Part shown: positions 39,223 through 53,591 of the stretch, piece after piece
How positions within the stretch are numbered: the first letter of the stretch is position 1
How the letters are laid out: every line of letters begins with the position of its first letter
Source: Streptomyces griseoviridis
Lineage (GTDB): Bacteria; Actinomycetota; Actinomycetes; Streptomycetales; Streptomycetaceae
Reading direction: 5' to 3'
Assembly (NCBI RefSeq): GCF_005222485.1
Contig: NZ_CP029078.1
Location: 6,945,501-7,009,500 of the forward strand
Length of the DNA stretch: 64,000 bases
Program-made: the position numbers and the translations under genes
The notes under the pieces: model-generated
Seen by the model: only the letters and a program-made list of their open reading frames with translations
Databases searched by the model: none
What the model was told of the DNA's origin: nothing

Positions 39223-40947
39223 ATGGGACACGGTCACCATCACGGTCACGGCCACGGCCACACACACGGACACGGCGAAGAACACCAGCACGGGACGACG
39301 GCCCCGCTGCCGGCCGCCTTCGACACCTCCGTGCCCGACGAGGCGCTCTCCCCCGAGCAGTCCTCGCGCCGCGCACTGCTGCGCCGGGCGGGCCTGCTGG
39401 GCGCCGGGCTCGCGGCCGGCGGGGTGCTGACCGGCGCCGCGGGCGCCGCCCCCGCCTACGCGACCGGCTCGGGTTCAGGCCGCCGCGCCAAGGGCTTCCT
39501 CTGGCTGGCGGGCGACCACCACATCCACACGCAATACAGCAGCGACGGCAAGTACCGGGTCGTCGACCAGGTCCGCCAGGGCGCCCGGCACGGCCTCGAC
39601 TGGATGGTCATCACCGACCACGGCAGCCAGGCGCACGCCAAGATCGGTGTGGAGAAGGTCAATCCGGACATCGTCGCGGCCCGCGAGGCGCACGAGGACA
39701 CCCTCGTCTTCCAGGGCCTCGAATGGAACATCCCGGCCGCCGAGCACGGCACGGTCTTCGTGCACCCGGGCAAGAACGAGGTCGCCGTCCTCAAGCAGTT
39801 CGAGACCGACTACGACGGCAGCGTGAAGGGCGCCTCCGACTCCACGCCGGGCAACGAGGCGCTGGCCGTCGCGGGACTCGCCTTCCTCGGCGAGCAGGTC
39901 GAGCGGCGCAGGATCAAGGACGCGCTGATGCTCGCCAACCACCCGGCGCGGCGCGGTGTCGACTCCCCGCACGAGATCCGCGCCTGGCGCGACGCGACCT
40001 CCGCCCGCCACCAGATCGCCGTCGGCTTCGAGGGCGCCCCGGGACACCAGGCGTCGGGCCTGCCCGCCCCGACCGGCCCCGGCCGGGCCCGCGGCATCTA
40101 CGACAACAGCCCGAGCGCCAACTCGTTCGCCGGGTTCCCGCTGGAGAGCTACCGCACCTGGGGCGGCTTCGACTGGATGACCGCCACCGTCGGCGGCCTC
40201 TGGGACAGCCTCCTCGCCGAGGGCAAGCCGTGGTGGATCACCGCCAACTCCGACTCCCACCAGGTCTACGCGGACACCGCGGTGCGCGGCCCCGGCGGCG
40301 ACTTCGAGACCGACGGCCGCTACCCCGACCCGGTGTACGGCGGCAAGATCGACGTCAGCCAGGGCGACTACTGGCCCGGCCAGTACAGCCGCACCCATGT
40401 CGGCGCCGACGGGTTCTCGTACGCGGCCGTCATGGACGGCATCAGGGCCGGCCGGGTCTGGGTCGACCACGGCGGTCTGATCAGCGGCCTCGACGCCCGC
40501 CTCGCGGGCGGCGGACGGTGGGCGACGCTGGGCGGCGCGCTGCACGTCCGCAAGGGCACGAGGGTCACCCTCACCGTGGACGTCGCGCTGGCCGGCGGCG
40601 CCAACTGGGCCGGATTCGTACCGAAGTTGGCCCGGGTCGACGTGGTGCGCGGTGAGGTGACCGGGGAAGTGAAGGACCGGGACACGTTCACCGCTCCGAC
40701 GGCCAGGGTCGCCAGGTCGTTCGAGGTGAACAAGGTGGCCGGCACGGTCAGGCTCAGCTACGACCTCGGCCGCGTCGACCACCCGCAGTACGTGCGGCTG
40801 CGCGGCACCGACGGCAACCGCTCCGCCGTCGGCGCGCGCGGCGCGTCCGTCGACCCGGCCGGACCCGCGATCGACGTCGTCGGCGACGCCGACCCGTGGC
40901 TCGACCTGTGGTTCTACTCCAACCCGATCTGGGTCCTGCCCTCGTGA
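39223..40947 (+). CDS. Tat-type exported PHP-domain phosphoesterase with His-rich N-terminus
   Basis: A 574-aa protein. The N-terminus is an extreme metal-binding tract (MGHGHHHGHGHGHTHGHGEE), followed about 35 residues later by a Tat-like signal (SSRRALLRRAGLLGAGLAAG, ending near PAYA). The PHP domain begins FLWLAGDHHIHTQYSSDGKY with the first His pair, continues with LDWMVITDHGS, FQGLEWNIPA and ANHPARRG, and ends with WITANSDSHQV and SYAAVMDGIRAGRVWVDHG. The ATG at 39223 has a GGGAGAG site. It is likely an extracytoplasmic metal-dependent phosphoesterase. Its stop overlaps the next gene's GTG. Confidence 0.88.
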   Translation: MGHGHHHGHGHGHTHGHGEEHQHGTTAPLPAAFDTSVPDEALSPEQSSRRALLRRAGLLGAGLAAGGVLTGAAGAAPAYATGSGSGRRAKGFLWLAGDHHIHTQYSSDGKYRVVDQVRQGARHGLDWMVITDHGSQAHAKIGVEKVNPDIVAAREAHEDTLVFQGLEWNIPAAEHGTVFVHPGKNEVAVLKQFETDYDGSVKGASDSTPGNEALAVAGLAFLGEQVERRRIKDALMLANHPARRGVDSPHEIRAWRDATSARHQIAVGFEGAPGHQASGLPAPTGPGRARGIYDNSPSANSFAGFPLESYRTWGGFDWMTATVGGLWDSLLAEGKPWWITANSDSHQVYADTAVRGPGGDFETDGRYPDPVYGGKIDVSQGDYWPGQYSRTHVGADGFSYAAVMDGIRAGRVWVDHGGLISGLDARLAGGGRWATLGGALHVRKGTRVTLTVDVALAGGANWAGFVPKLARVDVVRGEVTGEVKDRDTFTAPTARVARSFEVNKVAGTVRLSYDLGRVDHPQYVRLRGTDGNRSAVGARGASVDPAGPAIDVVGDADPWLDLWFYSNPIWVLPS

Positions 40948-41462
40948 CGCGCGCCCCGCACGCCCTCACGCTCGACCCCGGGCTGCGGGACCTGCGCGCC
41001 GCGGACCATCTGCTGCACACGCTGGCCACCGAACTCGCGCTCCCACAGGGCGTGTTCGGCTGCACGCATCTGATCCGCGGCGACCGGCCGCGGGTCGCCG
41101 TGTCGCTGGCCCTGCCGTCGCGGCCCCTCCCGCGCACCGCCCTGGAGGGGCTCGCGGCGCTGGGCCACGAGACGACCGACGGCGTCCCGGACGACACGGG
41201 CCGCGCCGTCCTCTACCCGGGAGCCGCGGCCCTCACCGGCACCATCACGCTCGCCGAGACGCTGTCCCGCTCGGCGATCACGGCCGTCGTGGCACTCGGC
41301 TCCCCGGACCGGCCCCCACCACAGACGCGGCTGATGACCCGGGACCACGTTCGCCCGCAGTGGCAGGACGGCGAGTTGGTCCTGACGGTGATGCCGGCGG
41401 CCGGTGACCTCCTGGTCCCGTTCGAGGTCCCCGACCCCACCCCGTGCTGCGCCGACCACTGA
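40944..41462 (+). CDS. hypothetical protein coupled to the PHP gene
   Basis: A 172-aa protein starting at a GTG that overlaps the PHP stop (GTGA). It is soluble, with LHTLATELALPQGVFGCTHL, PRVAVSLALP, LAETLSRSAITAVVALGSP and a C-terminal PTPCCADH that could bind a metal or form a disulfide. I recognise no family. Coupling suggests it works with the PHP protein, but it has no signal peptide. Confidence 0.7.
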   Translation: MTRAPHALTLDPGLRDLRAADHLLHTLATELALPQGVFGCTHLIRGDRPRVAVSLALPSRPLPRTALEGLAALGHETTDGVPDDTGRAVLYPGAAALTGTITLAETLSRSAITAVVALGSPDRPPPQTRLMTRDHVRPQWQDGELVLTVMPAAGDLLVPFEVPDPTPCCADH

Positions 41463-41473
41463 CCCGGCTTCGG

Positions 41474-41995
41474 CTACCGGGACGCCCGGTGGCCGTACCG
41501 TCCGCTCCCGCGCCGCGCCGGCAGCGGCTGGACGTCCGCCAACTCGCCGACACCTGACCGGACATGCCCTGTGCCTGAGCCGTCCGAACCGTCCGAGCCG
41601 CCTGAGCACCACCACTCCACGCGCTCGTCCGTGCCGCCGACATGCATCCCGAGGCCGTGGGCCGCGCACACCGGCCAGGCCCGCCAGAGCCGTTCGGAGA
41701 CGGTGTCCTGGGCGGCCTCGGCGACCACGGCCAGCGCGTCGAGGGCGCTGACCGAGGGGTCGGGCTCGAAGCCGTTGCCCCACCAGCTCCCGTCGGCGAG
41801 GGCGACGTACACCAGCTCGGGGAAGTCGTCCTGCCCGCTGGGCATCGCCAGCAGCCGCAGCCCGCCGTGCTCGGGCAGCGTGGCCCGGAGGTCGCGCTCG
41901 ACCAGGGCGAGGGCGGCCTCCCAGCGGGGAGCCTCGCCGGGGGTGAGCGGGCGGGCGTCGGGGGTGTCGTCGAAGGGTGGGCGCATGGGACGCAT
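41474..41995 (-). CDS. hypothetical protein
   Basis: A 173-aa protein starting MRPMRPPFDDTPDARPLTPG at an ATG with GAGG five bases upstream (a second ATG at 41986 is possible). The central part (AALALVERDLRATLPEHGGL, FPELVYVALADGSWWGNGFE, LDALAVVAEAAQDTVSERLW) looks like a small alpha/beta protein of the kind common in actinomycetes. The C-terminus contains an SGGSDGSDGSGTG linker and a basic tail. Function unknown. It is convergent with the preceding hypothetical gene (11-bp gap). Confidence 0.65.
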   Translation of the reverse strand: MRPMRPPFDDTPDARPLTPGEAPRWEAALALVERDLRATLPEHGGLRLLAMPSGQDDFPELVYVALADGSWWGNGFEPDPSVSALDALAVVAEAAQDTVSERLWRAWPVCAAHGLGMHVGGTDERVEWWCSGGSDGSDGSGTGHVRSGVGELADVQPLPARRGSGRYGHRASR

Positions 41996-42129
41996 TGTGC
42001 CTCGAAGCGGGCCGTCCGGGCCTTTCGGGTGGGTGACCGCGTGACGGCGCCGCCACCGGTCAGGGCCGGTCGCGGCGCCGTCGCGGACGCCTGCCGTCGC
42101 TTCGCCGCCGGCGCGTGGCCGGCCTGTCC

Positions 42130-45915
<3,786 letters not shown>

Positions 45916-45919
<4 letters not shown>

Positions 45920-46881
45920 TTGGATTCCTCCCCCTTGCCGAAGCCCAGGAACTTGCCCTGGAGCAGGGTGACGGCGCAGATCAGCACGGTGAGGATGACG
46001 GCGCCCGCGCTGCCCGCGCCGTAGTCCTGGTTCTCGCCGAGCGCGGTGTAGTACAGCTCGACCAGCGGCGGCCGGCCCCAGGTCGTCTTCGACAGCAGGT
46101 TGAAGAACTCGTCGAACGCCTGGTACGCCGCGATCAGCAGGAGCAGCACCACCGCGGTCGAGGTGGCCCGCAGTTGGGGCAGGGTGATGTGGCGGAAGGT
46201 CTGCCAGCCGGGCTTGGCGCCGTCGATGGCGGCGGCCTCGTACAGCTCGCCCGGGATGTTCTGGAGGGCCGCGAGGAACAGGATCATGTAGAAGCCGGAC
46301 TGGAGCCAGAGCCGGGCGGAGACGATCACCAGCCAGTACCAGGGCGGGTTCGGGTCGGCGAGCCAGGCGATGTTCTCGACGCCGAACCAGCCGAGGACCG
46401 TGTTCATCAGGCCGAAGCGGACGCCGCTGAAGATGGACATCTTCCAGATCAGCGCGGCGGCGACGTAGCTGCACGCGGTCGGCAGGAAGAACACCGAACG
46501 GAAGAAGCCGCGCATGAACCGCAGCCGGTTCACCATCAGGGCGAGGCCCAGCGACAGCGCCCAGGTGGTGGGCACGATGAAGGCGGCGAAGACGGTGAAG
46601 GTGCCGAGCGAGCCCACGAAGTCGGGGTCGGTCAGCATGTAGGTGTAGTTGTCGAACCCGGTGAACTTCTCGGGCGTGACGGTGAACCGCGCCTCGAAGA
46701 AGCTGAGATAGAGGCTCCAGCCGATGGGGACGTACACGAAGAGGGCCAGCCCGAGGAGGAACGGGCCGATGAACAGCCAGAAGCTGAGGGTGCGGCTGCC
46801 CCGCAGCCCCCGCCGCGGCCGGGCCGGGGGAGCCTCCGCCCGGGAGGGGTGCGCGAGGTCGCGTGCCGTGGTCGTGGACAT
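45916..46881 (-). CDS. carbohydrate ABC transporter permease (MalF type)
   Basis: A 321-aa permease with six helices (FWLFIGPFLLGLALFVYVPI, SLGLALMVNRL, VFFLPTACSYVAAALIW) and the EAA loop ELYEAAAIDGAKPGWQTFRH. The ATG at 46881 is 20 bases after the binding-protein stop. It ends in GTGA overlap with the MalG-type partner. Confidence 0.93.
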
Positions 46882-46901
46882 GTCGGATTCCGTCCGCCGG
46901 A

Positions 46902-48167
46902 CTATCCGAACAGCTTCTTGAGCTCGCGGCCCACTGCCTTGTCCGCCTTGTCGAGGGCGGCCTCCGGGGAGCCGTCCTTGCGGACGCAGTCGGCGAAGAC
47001 GTCCTCGAGGGCGGTGATCATCGCCTGCGTCCAGCCGATGTTGTCGAAGTGCCCGAACTCGTTGAAGAGTCGGACGCCCTCGGCCGGGGTGCCGGTCTTC
47101 AGCTTGGACGCGGACGCCGCTATCGAGGTGCGCGGCGGGATGTGGAAGCCGTACGAGGTCGCCCAGTCCTCCTGGTACTTCTTCTGCTCGATCCACAGCC
47201 ACTTCACGTACTCCTTGGCCGCGTCGACGTTCTCGCCCTTGGCGTTGACGAACATCGACCAACCGCCGTTGTAGACCGAGGGCTTGCCCGCGGCGGTGAC
47301 CTTCGGGAACGGGAAGACGCCCCAGTCGTCACCCAGCGCCTTCTGGAACTGCGGCATCGCCCACATCCCGCAGAACTGGATGGCGCACAGGCCCTGGTTG
47401 AGCGCGGAGGGGTCCCAGTAGTCGGTGGGCGCGTCCAGCAGCAGGTCGCCGCTGGTGAAGACCGAGCGCATCTTCTTCAGCCCGTCGACGACGCCGTCGG
47501 TGTGGTAGGCGATCTCGTTCTTCGCGTTCAGGGTGTCCGCGCCCGCCGACCAGATCATCGGGTTGATGACCGCGTGCAGGTCGTTGCCGAGGAAGAGGCC
47601 CTTGACCTTGCCGGTGGTGAGCCTGGCGGCGGCCTCGATCAGCTCGTCGAGGGTCTCGGGCACCCGCACACCGGCCTTGTCGAGCATCGACTTGCGGTAG
47701 AAGAAGAACTGCGGGTCGTCGATCATCCGGACGCCGTACGTCTTGCCGTCGACCGTGTGCGAGGCGATGTCCGCCGGGTTGAAGTCGTCCTTGACCGGGG
47801 CGACGAGGTCGGTCAGGTCCGCCACCTGGCCGCTGCGCACCATCTGGATCTGCGGGTGGAACTCGAAGACGTCGGGCGCGTTCTTGGTGAGCAGCGTCGC
47901 GAACAGCTTGCTCTCGAAGTCGGCGCTGGTGATCCACTGCGTGCTCACACGGGCGCCCCGGTAGGCGGCGGCGTACCGCTTGATCGCCTGCTCCGTGCCC
48001 GCCTCGCCGTACGCGTGGAAGTACTGCACCAGGTTCTTGCCCGAACCGGAGCCGCCCCCGCGGCCGGTGTTGCCGCCGCAGGCGGCGAGGGAGCCGGCGG
48101 CGGCCATGCCCGCGGCGGCCCGCAGGAGTGATCGGCGGGACCAGGTGCTGTTGCTCGTTGCCGACAT
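46902..48167 (-). CDS. carbohydrate ABC transporter substrate-binding lipoprotein
   Basis: A 421-aa extracytoplasmic binding protein. Twin-arginine plus lipobox signal: SRRSLLRAAAGMAAAG then SLAACGG, with the lipidated Cys near residue 30. Family blocks include GYRGARVSTQW-like YRGARVSTQWITSADFESKL, APDVFEFHPQIQMVR, DGKTYGVRMIDDPQFFFYRK and YNGGWSMFVNAKGEN. First gene of the importer operon, with AAGGACG before the ATG and a good promoter at 48249-48277. The bound sugar is probably galactose- or arabinose-containing, inferred from the GH2 gene and region. Confidence 0.93.
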   Translation of the reverse strand: MSATSNSTWSRRSLLRAAAGMAAAGSLAACGGNTGRGGGSGSGKNLVQYFHAYGEAGTEQAIKRYAAAYRGARVSTQWITSADFESKLFATLLTKNAPDVFEFHPQIQMVRSGQVADLTDLVAPVKDDFNPADIASHTVDGKTYGVRMIDDPQFFFYRKSMLDKAGVRVPETLDELIEAAARLTTGKVKGLFLGNDLHAVINPMIWSAGADTLNAKNEIAYHTDGVVDGLKKMRSVFTSGDLLLDAPTDYWDPSALNQGLCAIQFCGMWAMPQFQKALGDDWGVFPFPKVTAAGKPSVYNGGWSMFVNAKGENVDAAKEYVKWLWIEQKKYQEDWATSYGFHIPPRTSIAASASKLKTGTPAEGVRLFNEFGHFDNIGWTQAMITALEDVFADCVRKDGSPEAALDKADKAVGRELKKLFG

Positions 48168-48248
48168 GGTGGACGTCCTTGTCTCGATTTGCGGCTGCGG
48201 CTCGGTCGCCCTGCGACCGGATGGCTCGGAACAGGGTGCGGTGCCGGG

Positions 48249-48277
48249 ACGTTAGCCTTCGGCTAAGGCTTCGGCAA
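48249..48277 (-). promoter_or_regulatory. promoter with embedded operator for the sugar ABC operon
   Basis: On the minus strand TTGCCG (-35), a 17-base spacer and TAACGT (-10) match the vegetative promoter consensus. The palindrome TTAGCC-TTC-GGCTAA (48252-48266) overlaps the -10 box and spacer, so a bound repressor would block RNA polymerase. The ROK regulator gene next to it is the obvious candidate. Confidence 0.65.
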
Positions 48278-48622
48278 GGGGTTGGACGAAGGCTGTTCCA
48301 AGCGTTGCGCCCGGTTCGGAATGCCGAACGGGCGGGCGGTACAAGGGGGTTGAGGGCCGCCGGTACGGGGGAGGCCCGGCGGCCCTCGGCCGAGGCGCGG
48401 CCCGCCGCGGGTCCGGACCGCGCGGGTGCCGCCGTTGCGGCTGTAGTGGATCACCAGGCCGCCGCCGTCGCCGCCCGGCCGCCCACGTTCAGGCGGCGCC
48501 CGAACTCGCCTCGACGATGGGCCCGTTGACGCTCGGCGACCACCGCGGCCCCGCGCCACCCGTCGGCCGCCGGGCCTCGCCGGGGGCGTGCACCTGCCGG
48601 GCCGGCCCGCTCCTCAGGGCGC
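48278..48622. other. intergenic region upstream of the sugar importer operon
   Basis: Between the importer promoter and the 35-bp duplication. The minus strand holds a short open frame with a protein-like patch (GGLVIHYSRNG) and a separate one ending PSVNGPIVEASSGAA, but no start, ribosome-binding site or family supports a gene. It could be the remnant of a deleted gene; I see nothing firm. Confidence 0.3.
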
Positions 48623-48692
48623 CGATGTCCCGAGCGTCCGCTCCGTCGTCAGGACGGCGATGTCCCGAGCGTCCGCTCCGTCGTCAGGACGG
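48623..48692. repeat. 35-bp tandem duplication at the 3' end of the ROK gene
   Basis: Two identical 35-base copies (48623-48657 and 48658-48692). The ROK stop codon lies inside the inner copy, so the duplication placed a second copy of the gene's last bases downstream of the stop. Confidence 0.9.
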
Positions 48693-49928
48693 CGGTGCGG
48701 TACGGCTCCTCGCGGGGGTGGCGCGCTTCGCGGACTTCTGCCCCACGGACTGGAGGGCCCCTTCGAGCGCGAAGGTGGCCGCGCCCAGGCAGACCGGGTC
48801 GGTGGGGATGGGGGAGAGGACGATCTCCGTGGTGGCCAGCGGGCGCGGCAGCGCGTGCCGGGCCACGGCCTCGCGCACCTCGTCGAGCAGCGGCTCGCCG
48901 AGGCCGCGCGCCACCCAGCTGCTCAGCACGACGACTTCGGGGTTGAGGACGTTCACCAGACCGGCGAGGCTCGCGCCGAGATAGCGGGCGGTCTCACGGA
49001 CCACGCCGACCGCCACCGGGTCGCCGGCCGCGATCCCCCGCGCGAGGGCGTCGATGGTGGCCGTCTGGTCCCGGGGGTGCAGCAGGCCGCTCTCCGGGTG
49101 CGACTCCCGCAGGTTCATCATGATCCCGGGCGCCCCGACATACGTCTCCACGCAGCCGTGGTTGCCGCAGTGGCAGAGCCGCCCGTCCAGCACGAGCGTG
49201 CTGTGGCCCCACTCGCCCGCGCTGTTGCTGACGCCCCGGTGCACCCCGCCGCCGAGGATCAGCCCGGCGCCGACCCCGGTGCCGAGATTGACGACCACGG
49301 CGTCCCCGCGGCCCCTGGCGGCCCCGAACCACAGCTCGGCCACCGCGCAGGCGCGCAGCGGGTTGTCCAAGTAGAGCGGATACGCGAGGTGTTCGGTGAG
49401 CAGGTCGAGCAACGGCACGTCGTGCCAGTCCCAGTTGGGCGCGTACTCGGAGACGCCGGTGTCCCGGTCCACCTGCCCCGGCACGCTCACCCCGACGCCG
49501 AGCACCCGGGCGCCCTCCACACCGGCCTGCGCGACCACCGCCCCGACGGCGGCGGCGACATGGCTGACCACCTGCGCCGGCCGGTTCTCGCCGGGCCGCA
49601 TGTGCTCCTCGGCGCGGGCCAGCACGTTCAACGCGAGGTCGAACAGCTCGACATGGACGTACGTCTCCGCGATGTCCACGCCGATCAGCGCGCCCCCCGA
49701 GGCGTTGACGGCGACCAGACCGCGCGGGCGCCCGCCCGCCGAGTCCTCGAAACCGACCTCGGTGATCATGCGCAGTTCGAGCAGCTCGCCGACCAGGGTG
49801 GCGACGGTCGCCAGGCTCAGCCCGGTGGCCGCCGCCAACTCCTGCCGCGAGGTGGGCGACTCGGCGACGATCTGGCGCAGCACCTCGTAGCGGTTCGCGG
49901 TGCGGATGTCACGTGAAGTGCGCTTCAC
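48684..49928 (-). CDS. ROK-family transcriptional repressor
   Basis: A 414-aa sugar-sensing regulator. An N-terminal winged HTH (ESPTSRQELAAATGLSLATV then ATLVGELLELRMI) is followed by the ROK fold with GALIGVDIAETYVHVELFDL, VVVNLGTGVGAGLILGGGV and the zinc signature CHCGNHGCVETYVG. It probably binds the palindrome in the importer promoter and releases it on binding a sugar or sugar phosphate. A LIVESTOCK-type kinase role is unlikely because the N-terminal HTH is intact. Confidence 0.92.
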   Translation of the reverse strand: MKRTSRDIRTANRYEVLRQIVAESPTSRQELAAATGLSLATVATLVGELLELRMITEVGFEDSAGGRPRGLVAVNASGGALIGVDIAETYVHVELFDLALNVLARAEEHMRPGENRPAQVVSHVAAAVGAVVAQAGVEGARVLGVGVSVPGQVDRDTGVSEYAPNWDWHDVPLLDLLTEHLAYPLYLDNPLRACAVAELWFGAARGRGDAVVVNLGTGVGAGLILGGGVHRGVSNSAGEWGHSTLVLDGRLCHCGNHGCVETYVGAPGIMMNLRESHPESGLLHPRDQTATIDALARGIAAGDPVAVGVVRETARYLGASLAGLVNVLNPEVVVLSSWVARGLGEPLLDEVREAVARHALPRPLATTEIVLSPIPTDPVCLGAATFALEGALQSVGQKSAKRATPARSRTAPPS

Positions 49929-50082
49929 CGGGTCGATCCCCGTCCCCTCGGCTCAGTTCGGCTCGGGCCGGGCGGGCACGTCGGCACCGGCGCCGCGCCA
50001 GGCTATGGGCTCCCGCCGACTTTCGACAAGGGGTTAGGAAAGGGGCTTTACAAAGGGCGGCGGCGCGACGGCGGCCGGACGG

Positions 50083-51471
<1,389 letters not shown>

Positions 51472-51511
51472 CTATGGCCTTGAATCCGCGATATCGGTAG
51501 TCTCCGGCGTC

Positions 51512-52234
51512 ATGACTGACGACCGGCTCCCCGTGACCGACCTCACCCGCCACCGTCGGCTGCGCGCCCAGGGCAGCCTGGACCGGGCCGACCTCGACGC
51601 GATCCTGGACGCCGGGTTCGTCTGCCATCTCGGGGTGCTGGTCGAGGGGCGGCCGATGGTCGTGCCGACCGTCTACGGCCGCGAGGGGCGCGTGCTCTAC
51701 CTGCACGGGTCCGTCGCCAGCCGCAGCCTGGCCGGTGACGGCCCGGTCTGCGTCACCGTCACCCACGTCGACGGCCTGGTCCTCGCCCGCTCCGTCTTCG
51801 AGCACGGCGTCAACTACCGCAGCGCCATGATCCACGGCGTCCCGCGCACCGTCACCGACCCCGACGAGAAACTCGCCGGCCTGCGCACCCTCACCGAGCA
51901 CAGCGCGCCGGGGCAGTGGGCGTACGCCCGCCTCCCCAGCCGCGGGGAACTCGCCGCCACCACCCTGCTCGCCCTCGCCCTCGACGAGGCGTCCGTCAAG
52001 ATCCGCACCGGCGGCCCCGACGACGGCGAAGGACCCGACGCCGCCCTCGGCCTCTGGGCCGGCACCCTGCCGCTCACCGCCGTCTGGGGCGCACCCGAGG
52101 CCGATCCGCTGCTGCCGCCGGGCACCGCCGTACCCGCGCACATCGCCCGCAGGTCCGGCGCGACGCACGCCACACCGACCCCCGATCCGCACGCCCAGAG
52201 CGACGGGGCATACCGTGAGGAGTCGAACGCCTGA
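51512..52234 (+). CDS. pyridoxamine 5'-phosphate oxidase-family flavin-binding protein
   Basis: A 240-aa split-barrel protein. Core motifs: LDRADLDAILDAGFVCHLGV, GRPMVVPTVYGREGRVLYLH then GSVASRSL, VCVTVTHVDGLVLARSVFEH and NYRSAMIHGVPRTVTDPDEK. These fit the FMN/F420-binding fold but not the true PdxH substrate set. The C-terminal 30 residues are a disordered tail. It lies 19 bases upstream of the radical-SAM gene in the same orientation, so the pair is an operon. Substrate unknown. Confidence 0.88.
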   Translation: MTDDRLPVTDLTRHRRLRAQGSLDRADLDAILDAGFVCHLGVLVEGRPMVVPTVYGREGRVLYLHGSVASRSLAGDGPVCVTVTHVDGLVLARSVFEHGVNYRSAMIHGVPRTVTDPDEKLAGLRTLTEHSAPGQWAYARLPSRGELAATTLLALALDEASVKIRTGGPDDGEGPDAALGLWAGTLPLTAVWGAPEADPLLPPGTAVPAHIARRSGATHATPTPDPHAQSDGAYREESNA

Positions 52235-52253
52235 GCCGGGAGGAGAGATCGGG

Positions 52254-53591
52254 ATGGGCAGCCGTACCGCACTGGTCGAAGATCTGATGGAGCGGTTCCC
52301 GCACGTACCGCGGGAGGCCGTCTTCAAGGAGGACCTGCTGCGCGGCGGAGTCGCCTTCGACCCGTCCGCGCTCAGCGACAACGAATCCGGCGAGGTCAAG
52401 CCGAAGTCGTACTTCATCTTCTCCTTCGACCACGGCACCCTGCCGGAGCTGGGCGAGGCCGCGCTGCGCCGGCCGCCGGAGGAGATCATCCTCACCGGCG
52501 GCCCCTACGACCTGCGGCGCACCGTGGTGTCGGTCCGGGTGAACCCGGCCTCGCCGTACCGGGTGGCCGCCGACGACGACGGGGTGCTCGGCCTCTACCT
52601 GGACGGCAAGCGGATCTCCGACGTGGGCGTGCCGCCGATGCCGGAGTACTACCGGCACAAGCTCTCCAACGGGAAGTCCGTGATGGAGGTGGCCCCGACC
52701 ATCCAGTGGGGCTACCTGATCTACCTCACCGTCTTCCGGGTCTGCCAGTACTTCGGCGCCAAGGAGGAGTGCCAGTACTGCGACATCAACCACAACTGGC
52801 GCCAGCACAAGGCGGCGGGCCGGCCGTACACCGGGGTCAAGGACGTCGAGGAGGTCCTGGAGGCCCTGGAGATCATCGACCGGTACGACACCCAGAAGGC
52901 GTCCACCGCCTACACGTTGACCGGCGGCGCGATCACCAAGACCGTCTCGGGCCGCGACGAGGCCGACTTCTACGGCCACTACGCCAAGGCCATCGAGGAG
53001 CGCTTCCCCGGCCGTTGGATCGGCAAGGTGGTGGCGCAGGCGCTGCCGCGCGACGACGTGCAGCGGTTCAAGGACTACGGCGTGCAGATCTACCACCCCA
53101 ACTACGAGGTGTGGGACGAGTATCTGTTCAAGATGTACTGCCCCGGCAAGGAGCGGTACGTCGGCCGTGACGAGTGGCACAAGCGCATCCTCGACTCCGC
53201 CGAGATCTTCGGCGCCCGCAACGTGATCCCCAACTTCGTGGCGGGCGTGGAGATGGCCGAGCCGTTCGGGTTCACCACCGTCGACGAGGCCATCGCGTCG
53301 ACCACCGAGGGGCTGCGGTTCTTCATGTCCCAGGGGATCACGCCCCGCTTCACCACCTGGTGCCCCGAGCCGACGACACCGCTCGGGAAGGCCAACCCGC
53401 AGGGCGCGCCGCTGGAGTACCACATCCGGCTCCTGGAGGCCTACCGCGCCACCATGGACGACTTCGGTCTCGCCTCCCCGCCCGGCTACGGCCCGCCGGG
53501 ACCGGGCCGCGCGGTGTTCTCCGTCAGCTCCTTCATGGACAGCCTCCCGGAGCGGCCCGCGGACGACGAGCAGGTGGCCGCCCGGACGTGA
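52254..53591 (+). CDS. radical SAM protein with CX8CX2C cluster motif
   Basis: A 445-aa protein. The iron-sulfur motif is C164-QYFGAKEE-C173-QY-C176, i.e. CX8CX2C rather than the standard CX3CX2C, followed by DINHNWRQHKAAG. TIM-barrel signatures follow: YTLTGGAITKT (glycine-rich SAM-binding element), VQIYHPNYEVWDEYLFKMYC, NVIPNFVAGVEMAEPFGFTT, FTTWCPEPTTPLGKANPQGA. The N-terminal 160 residues form an extra domain. The ATG at 52254 follows GGGAGGAG. The family is conserved among actinomycetes, but I know of no assigned reaction. Its partner, the flavin split-barrel gene, may act on the same substrate. Confidence 0.85.
   Translation: MGSRTALVEDLMERFPHVPREAVFKEDLLRGGVAFDPSALSDNESGEVKPKSYFIFSFDHGTLPELGEAALRRPPEEIILTGGPYDLRRTVVSVRVNPASPYRVAADDDGVLGLYLDGKRISDVGVPPMPEYYRHKLSNGKSVMEVAPTIQWGYLIYLTVFRVCQYFGAKEECQYCDINHNWRQHKAAGRPYTGVKDVEEVLEALEIIDRYDTQKASTAYTLTGGAITKTVSGRDEADFYGHYAKAIEERFPGRWIGKVVAQALPRDDVQRFKDYGVQIYHPNYEVWDEYLFKMYCPGKERYVGRDEWHKRILDSAEIFGARNVIPNFVAGVEMAEPFGFTTVDEAIASTTEGLRFFMSQGITPRFTTWCPEPTTPLGKANPQGAPLEYHIRLLEAYRATMDDFGLASPPGYGPPGPGRAVFSVSSFMDSLPERPADDEQVAART

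Noticed and set aside
48278..48559. Minus-strand frame containing GGLVIHYSRNGGTRAV as a possible pseudogene
   Set aside because: The patch is short, no start or family can be assigned and the flanks are compositionally biased; not enough to call a pseudogene.
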